From NCBI GenBank assembly GCA_002256345.1, contig NKIY01000001.1, positions 62,001 through 126,000 on the forward strand: DNA of 64,000 bases, in the 5' to 3' direction. The translations under genes were made by a program, and so were the position numbers. The stretch comes from Bradyrhizobiaceae bacterium PARB1. GTDB taxonomy: Bacteria; Pseudomonadota; Alphaproteobacteria; Rhizobiales; Xanthobacteraceae. This document shows positions 59,685-64,000 of this stretch, piece by piece. The notes beneath the pieces are model-generated. The model had not been told where the DNA came from and did no database searches. It saw nothing but the letters and a program-made list of their open reading frames with translations. The first letter of the stretch is position 1. Each line of letters begins with the position of its first letter.

Positions 59685-60329
59685 ATGACTGCCGAAGACA
59701 AGGACGAGATCGCGGACCGCGTCATGGACGTCGCGGTGTCGCCGCCGGTGACGATTGCGAAGGGCTACCTGCCTTACGAGCGCTATGACGTCGCGATCAT
59801 TCGGGCCCATGACGAAACCTTGCGGCAGCAGCGCGATGTCCTGCGCGGCGGGCGTGTCGCGGCCGTTCTGCCGGTCGATCTTGGGCGCGGCGAGATCGTG
59901 TTGCTGCGCCAGTTTCGCCTGCCGGCGCATCTCGCCACAGGGCATGGCGAGATGGTCGAAATTGTCGCCGGGCGTATCGATAATGGTGAGAGTGCTATCG
60001 CTGCGGCCGCGCGGGAATGCCGTGAAGAGATCGGCGTCGTGCCGGATCGCCTGATCGAGCTCTACAGCGTGCTGCCGACGCCGGGTATTACCGACGAATT
60101 CGTGACCTTCTTTCTCGGCTTCATCGACAGCAGCAAGGTGCCGCTGCGTGCGGGTCTAGCCCAAGAGCACGAAGATACGCGCCCCTTCGTCGTCTCCATC
60201 GATGCTGCGATCGCCGCGCTCGATCGGGGGCAGATGTTCAACGGCCTGATGGTCGGGGCCCTGCAATGGCTGGCGCTGCACCGGGGTCGCCTGCAGGATT
60301 ATTTCGACTGTGCTAATCCAGCCGCTTGA
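59685..60329 (+). CDS. NUDIX hydrolase (ADP-ribose pyrophosphatase-like)
   Basis: 214 residues with a complete NUDIX box at 96-118: Gly96, Glu102, Arg110-Glu111, Glu114-Glu115, Gly117. The N-terminal region (KGYLPYERYDVAIIR) and LLRQFRLPAHL before the box fit the ADP-ribose or nucleotide-sugar pyrophosphatase branch. The ATG at 59685 is 4 bp past yejF, so it is co-transcribed. Its end overlaps the convergent NlpC/P60 gene by 17 bp. Confidence 0.9.
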   Translation: MTAEDKDEIADRVMDVAVSPPVTIAKGYLPYERYDVAIIRAHDETLRQQRDVLRGGRVAAVLPVDLGRGEIVLLRQFRLPAHLATGHGEMVEIVAGRIDNGESAIAAAARECREEIGVVPDRLIELYSVLPTPGITDEFVTFFLGFIDSSKVPLRAGLAQEHEDTRPFVVSIDAAIAALDRGQMFNGLMVGALQWLALHRGRLQDYFDCANPAA

Positions 60330-61155
60330 TGCTCGTCACCTTGCTGCCAGTAGTTGCGATCCGTGCGATGGCGCCTTTCGTATTCTCGATCGCCGTCATC
60401 ATGTGATGCGCATTGGCGTGCACAATGGTGTCTGCATCGCGCACAATGGCGACATGGCCGTTCCAGAAAATCAGATCGCCGCGTTTGAGTGTCTGCATCT
60501 CGCCTTGCGATAATGCACGGCCGAGACCGCTTTCCTGCATGTCGCTATCGCGTGGGCAGCCGGTACCGGCAGCGGTCAGCGCGATTTGCACAAGGCCCGA
60601 GCAATCGATGCCGAGGCTGCTCTTGCCGCCCCAAAGATAGGGCGTGCCGACGAAACGCTCGGCAACAGCGACGAAGTCAGGTTCGACGAAGGTGAGTTCG
60701 GCCACGTGCTGTTTCGGGATGTGATGGCCGTTGCTGGCGACGGCGAAAGAGTCTGTCATTTTCGCGATGGACAGTTGCGTGCCGAGCGGCAGCGTGTCCA
60801 TCGGCGGGATTTTGATCGACGGGCCGGGAAAGGCGAAAGTACGCAGGGCCGTGACCTTATGCGTCGGTGCTGGGCCAGGCGGATAGAGCGCCAGATCCGA
60901 AATCCAGCCGACATAACCGTCGGAATTGAGCTGACCCCAGGCCCAGCCTTCGTCATTGCGGTCGTAGATGGTGACGCGCTCGCCGCGCAGCGCTTGTGTA
61001 TCGAGCATCGCGCCTGCGAAAGGATCGCGGCGAACCGAGGTCACGCCGTCGGCGATCTCGAATTCCTCGCCGGTGACGAAACGAGCGGCTTCAACTTTGC
61101 TTTCGAGATACTTGGCGGCGACATCGGGCCGTGCGGGGGTCAGACGCTTATCCAT
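60313..61155 (-). CDS. NlpC/P60 (C40) cysteine peptidase with SH3-like domain
   Basis: 280 residues and no signal peptide, so it is probably cytosolic. An SH3-like N-terminal part (RGERVTIYDRNDEGWAWGQ, then GYVGWISDLALY) precedes the NlpC/P60 domain. The catalytic Cys is in GIDCSGLVQ, the His in WNGHVAIV, and a third polar residue in VHANAHH. The layout resembles YkfC, which splits gamma-D-Glu-diaminopimelate bonds of murein peptides. It overlaps the upstream M17 peptidase gene by 8 bp and is translationally coupled. Confidence 0.9.
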   Translation of the reverse strand: MDKRLTPARPDVAAKYLESKVEAARFVTGEEFEIADGVTSVRRDPFAGAMLDTQALRGERVTIYDRNDEGWAWGQLNSDGYVGWISDLALYPPGPAPTHKVTALRTFAFPGPSIKIPPMDTLPLGTQLSIAKMTDSFAVASNGHHIPKQHVAELTFVEPDFVAVAERFVGTPYLWGGKSSLGIDCSGLVQIALTAAGTGCPRDSDMQESGLGRALSQGEMQTLKRGDLIFWNGHVAIVRDADTIVHANAHHMMTAIENTKGAIARIATTGSKVTSIKRLD

Positions 61156-62530
61156 ATCGTTGGCTCAGCAGTGCATAGATTGCACGCGCAGCCTGGCATT
61201 CGCCGCCTTCCGGGCGTGCTGGCTTGGCCGAGGGTGTCCAGCCATAGATGTCCACATGCAGCCAGCTTGCGGCGGATTCGACGAAGCGCTGCAGGAACAG
61301 TGCACAGGTGATGGAGCCGGCGAAGCCTCCGGGCGGCGCGTTGTTGATGTTGGCGACTTTCGAATCGAGCCATGCGTCATACGGCGCCCATAGTGGCAAT
61401 CGCCACAGCGGGTCATTCTGCTCTTTTGCGGCCCGTGCGACATCAAGGGCAAGCGCTTCGTCATTGGTATAGAACGGCGGCAAATCCGGCCCGAGCGCGA
61501 CACGAGCGGCACCGGTGAGGGTGCCGAGATCGATCAGCAGCTCCGGCTTCTCCTCATCGGCCAACGCAAGCGCGTCGGCAAGCACGAGACGGCCTTCGGC
61601 ATCGGTGTTGCCGATCTCGACCGTTGGGCCCTTGCGCGATTTGAAGATATCGAGCGGGCGAAACGCATTGCCAGCGACGGCGTTCTCGACCGCCGGTATC
61701 AGCACGCGCAGGCGAACCTTCAGCTTCGCATCCATGATCATTAGCGCGAGTGCGAGCACATTGGCCGCGCCGCCCATGTCCTTCTTCATGATCAGCATGC
61801 CGGACGATGGCTTGAGATCGAGCCCACCGGTGTCGAAACAGACGCCCTTGCCTACCAGCGTTACTTTCGGATGCGCCGGATCGCCCCAGGTAAAATCGAT
61901 CAAGCGTGGCGCCCGGGTCGAGGCCATACCGACAGCGTGGATCAACGGAAAATTTTGCGCGGCGAGATCGTCACCGGTGATGCAGTCGAAGTCTGCGCCG
62001 AAGCGGTTGGCGAGATCCTGCGCAGCCTTCGCCAGTTCTTCCGGCCCCATATCGTTGGATGGCGTGTTGATCAGATCGCGCGCTAGCGCGGCGGCCTCCG
62101 CAACGCGGCTGATTTCTGCGATATCCACGCCTTCGGGCGGCAACAGCCTCGCCTTCGGCGCCTCGTTGCTGCGATAACGGCCGAAGCGATAGCTGCCGAG
62201 CGCGAAAGCGAGGGTGGCGAGACGCGTATCGTGTGGGGCATTGGCATAACGATAGGTGCCGGGCGGCAGTAGGCCGGGCAGTGAGCCTGCCCGAAACGGG
62301 TCGCGATGTTTCGCGCCGGAGTCTTCGAGGCCGAACAACATCTGTGCTATCGCGCCGTTGGCATCGGGAAGTGCCAGCGAGGCGCCAGGCTTGCCGCTGA
62401 ATCCATTCGCCGCGGCGAACGCCTTCGCGGGAGCGGGCAGGGTCGCCGCGATCTCGGGCCAGGTGCTTCTGGTCACAAATGTGATCGGGATCGCCGGCGA
62501 GGTCGGGGAGGCGTCGAAGGCAGAATGCAT
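61148..62530 (-). CDS. Leucyl aminopeptidase family protein (M17)
   Basis: 460 residues of the M17 di-metal aminopeptidase family, which removes N-terminal residues from peptides in the cytosol. The catalytic region is VTLVGKGVCFDTGGLDLKP, then MKKDMGGAA and NTDAEGRLVLADAL. ATG 62530 was chosen (MHSAFDASP); the open frame upstream is not family-like. It leads a two-gene transcript with the NlpC/P60 peptidase, convergent with the Yej-NUDIX operon. Confidence 0.93.
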   Translation of the reverse strand: MHSAFDASPTSPAIPITFVTRSTWPEIAATLPAPAKAFAAANGFSGKPGASLALPDANGAIAQMLFGLEDSGAKHRDPFRAGSLPGLLPPGTYRYANAPHDTRLATLAFALGSYRFGRYRSNEAPKARLLPPEGVDIAEISRVAEAAALARDLINTPSNDMGPEELAKAAQDLANRFGADFDCITGDDLAAQNFPLIHAVGMASTRAPRLIDFTWGDPAHPKVTLVGKGVCFDTGGLDLKPSSGMLIMKKDMGGAANVLALALMIMDAKLKVRLRVLIPAVENAVAGNAFRPLDIFKSRKGPTVEIGNTDAEGRLVLADALALADEEKPELLIDLGTLTGAARVALGPDLPPFYTNDEALALDVARAAKEQNDPLWRLPLWAPYDAWLDSKVANINNAPPGGFAGSITCALFLQRFVESAASWLHVDIYGWTPSAKPARPEGGECQAARAIYALLSQRYG

Positions 62531-62617
62531 GGCGAGGCTCGCAACTGAAGGGAGGGCCGTTATGCGGCCGAACGCGTCAAGAGGTCGTAACCCGGGATAT
62601 GGCACCGGATGGGCCGA

Positions 62618-62632
62618 TTAACCAGCCATTAG
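62618..62632 (+). promoter_or_regulatory. CtrA-like box upstream of the TadD-like gene
   Basis: TTAACCAGCCATTAG has the CtrA spacing TTAA-N7-TTAg with one mismatch in the second half, and GGTTAAC follows at once. It lies 65 bp before the tadD-like start. tad pilus genes are CtrA-controlled in several alphaproteobacteria, so this is a plausible but unproven site. Confidence 0.4.
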
Positions 62633-62696
62633 GGTTAACACTCTATTGCTGGCGGAGTCGGCCCGATCGTTCGCATCACCGTTGAGTCAAAGTGCC

Positions 62697-63509
62697 ATGC
62701 GTCAGCCCCTATGTCTTGCGCGGTTTCTCGTGACTGCAGCCACGACGGCAATTTTGGCCGCCGGTCTCGCCGGCTGCAAGACCACGGGCATGTCGGACAT
62801 TACGGGTTCCGTCGGTGCGCGCGCCGAAGCGCCGCCACCGGCGAGCTCGCCTGCCGATTCCGCGCGCGACATCGAGGCCTATGGCGAACGCTTCCGCGCC
62901 AATCCGCGCGATGCGGATGCGGCGATGCGTTACGGCCAAGCCCTGCGCGCCAACGGCCAGCGCGCGCAAGCCGTCTCGGTGTTCGAGCAGGCCACACTCA
63001 ACAATCCCGGCAACAAGGCGCTGATGGCCGGCTATGGCCGTGCCCTCGCCGACGCCGGCAATTTCGAGCGCGCGTTCGAAGTGCTCGGCACCGCGCATTC
63101 GCCGGCCAATCCGGACTGGCGCATTCTTTCGGCGCAGGGTGCGGCGCTCGACCAGATGGGGCGGCACGACGAAGCGCGACGTTATTACGCCAATGCCTTG
63201 AAGCTCCGGCCCGAAGAGCCGTCGGTGCTGTCGAATCTCGGTCTGTCTTACATGTTGTCGAAGGATCTACCGCAGGCGGAAGCGACGCTGCGCCGCGCGC
63301 AGCAGGGACGCGGCAATGTCGATCCGCGCGTGCGGCAGAATCTCGGGCTCGTCGTCGGCCTGCAGGGCCGTTTCAGTGAGGCTGAAGCGATCGTCCGTGC
63401 CGATCTGCCGCCGGACGAGGCGGCGGCCAATGTGGCCTATCTCAAGCAGATGCTTAGCAACAAGGGTAGCGCGCGGTTCAGCGGCCAGGACGACGCGAAG
63501 CGCTCGTAA
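62697..63509 (+). CDS. tadD: TPR-repeat lipoprotein, TadD-like pilus assembly protein
   Basis: 270 residues. The lipoprotein signal ends in LAGCKTTG; tetratricopeptide repeats follow (RYGQALRANGQRAQAVSVFEQA, then GAALDQMGRHDEARRYYANAL and LGLSYMLSKDLPQAEATLRRA). TadD pilotins help insert the tad secretin RcpA in the outer membrane. ATG 62697 was used; ATG 62646 is in frame but adds a stretch unlike a signal peptide. It is convergent with a tadC-like gene 12 bp away. Confidence 0.82.
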   Translation: MRQPLCLARFLVTAATTAILAAGLAGCKTTGMSDITGSVGARAEAPPPASSPADSARDIEAYGERFRANPRDADAAMRYGQALRANGQRAQAVSVFEQATLNNPGNKALMAGYGRALADAGNFERAFEVLGTAHSPANPDWRILSAQGAALDQMGRHDEARRYYANALKLRPEEPSVLSNLGLSYMLSKDLPQAEATLRRAQQGRGNVDPRVRQNLGLVVGLQGRFSEAEAIVRADLPPDEAAANVAYLKQMLSNKGSARFSGQDDAKRS

Positions 63510-63521
63510 GCGCTTCATCGC

Positions 63522-64000
63522 TCACTGCATCGCTGCGACCTTGATGCCGGTCGGCCCGAGAATGACGACGAACAGCACCGGCAGGAAGAACAGGATCATC
63601 GGCACCGTCAGCTTCGGCGGCAGGGCCGCGGCCTTCTTCTCGGCTTCGTTCATGCGCATGTCGCGATTTTCCTGCGCCATCACGCGCAAGCTCTGTCCGA
63701 GGGGCGTGCCGTAGCGCTCGGACTGCATCAGCGCCAGACAGACCGACTTCACACCTTCAAGTCCGGTGCGCTTGGCCAGGTTCTCATAGGCGACCTTGCG
63801 GTCCTGCAGATAGGACAGTTCGGCCGTAGTCAACGTGAATTCCTCTGCGAGTGGCACCGACTGCGAGACGATCTCGATGGAGACGCGGCGGAATGCGACC
63901 TCGATGGACATGCCGGATTCGATACAGATCAGCAGCAGGTCGAGCGCATCGGGAAAGGCGCGCCGGATCGAAAGCTGGCGCTTGGCGATGGCATTCTTGA
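63522..64000 (-). CDS. tadC: TadC-like type II/IV secretion inner-membrane protein, C-terminal part (cut by window edge)
   Basis: The last 158 or so codons of a type II secretion F-domain protein. Reading in from the edge, RQLSIRRAFPDALDLLLICI is the helical F-domain start; ALMQSERYGTPLGQSLRVMA and a final membrane helix (VPMILFFLPVLFVVILG) complete it. This is the tad pilus platform protein TadC. The N-terminus lies outside the window. The neighbouring TadD-like gene supports a tad locus. Confidence 0.85.
   Translation of the reverse strand, partial: KNAIAKRQLSIRRAFPDALDLLLICIESGMSIEVAFRRVSIEIVSQSVPLAEEFTLTTAELSYLQDRKVAYENLAKRTGLEGVKSVCLALMQSERYGTPLGQSLRVMAQENRDMRMNEAEKKAAALPPKLTVPMILFFLPVLFVVILGPTGIKVAAMQ

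Overview
The window is about 64 kb of high-GC chromosome from an alphaproteobacterium. The best fit is Hyphomicrobiales, family Nitrobacteraceae (Bradyrhizobium, Rhodopseudomonas or Afipia type). The reasons are the membrane-anchored cytochrome CycM beside kdsB and pheA, the BBP2-type outer-membrane barrel, small orphan proteins remembered from that family, and many short palindromic intergenic repeats typical of it. Calls rest on translated sequence, motifs and remembered families; no database search was run.

Layout. 1-1.6 kb: the 5' end of an AraC-family regulator divergent from a short-chain dehydrogenase (SDR), then a small membrane protein. 1.6-8.3 kb: an M3 peptidase, a DUF1007 protein with a NicO-type nickel/cobalt exporter, ferrochelatase, and an SPFH/NfeD pair. 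8.3-18 kb: cell-envelope genes (kdsD, a beta-barrel, galU, a lytic transglycosylase, a lipoprotein with a small helical partner) and a diguanylate cyclase. 18-22 kb: two SDRs, a CsbD-like protein, an SGNH-fold protein and a DUF930 protein. 22.1-24.4 kb: a low-GC insert carrying tcmP and a DUF5131 gene tail to tail, directly abutting a dispersed repeat. 24.4-31.2 kb: a LivJ-type binding protein, a GAF histidine kinase, a GGDEF/EAL protein and orphan genes. 31.4-37.5 kb: rpmF, mtgA, a polyprenyl diphosphate synthase, a Na+/H+ antiporter and ispG. 37.5-42.4 kb: a DMT transporter, a Zur-like regulator, and a MarR-EmrA-EmrB efflux operon with a palindromic operator candidate. 42.4-51.7 kb: metF-metH, an LLM flavoprotein, a YciI-like protein, pheA, kdsB and cycM.

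51.9-62.5 kb is a coherent peptide uptake block. Two tandem family-5 binding proteins and the YejB, YejE and YejF transporter parts are followed by a NUDIX hydrolase, then a convergent NlpC/P60 peptidase and an M17 aminopeptidase. Together these look like a muropeptide import and recycling module. The window ends in a tad pilus locus (a TadD-like lipoprotein and the C-terminus of a TadC-like protein).

Most of the window is core metabolism and envelope biogenesis. The clearest accessory element is the tcmP/DUF5131 insert. No rRNA, tRNA, CRISPR array, complete insertion sequence or prophage was seen.
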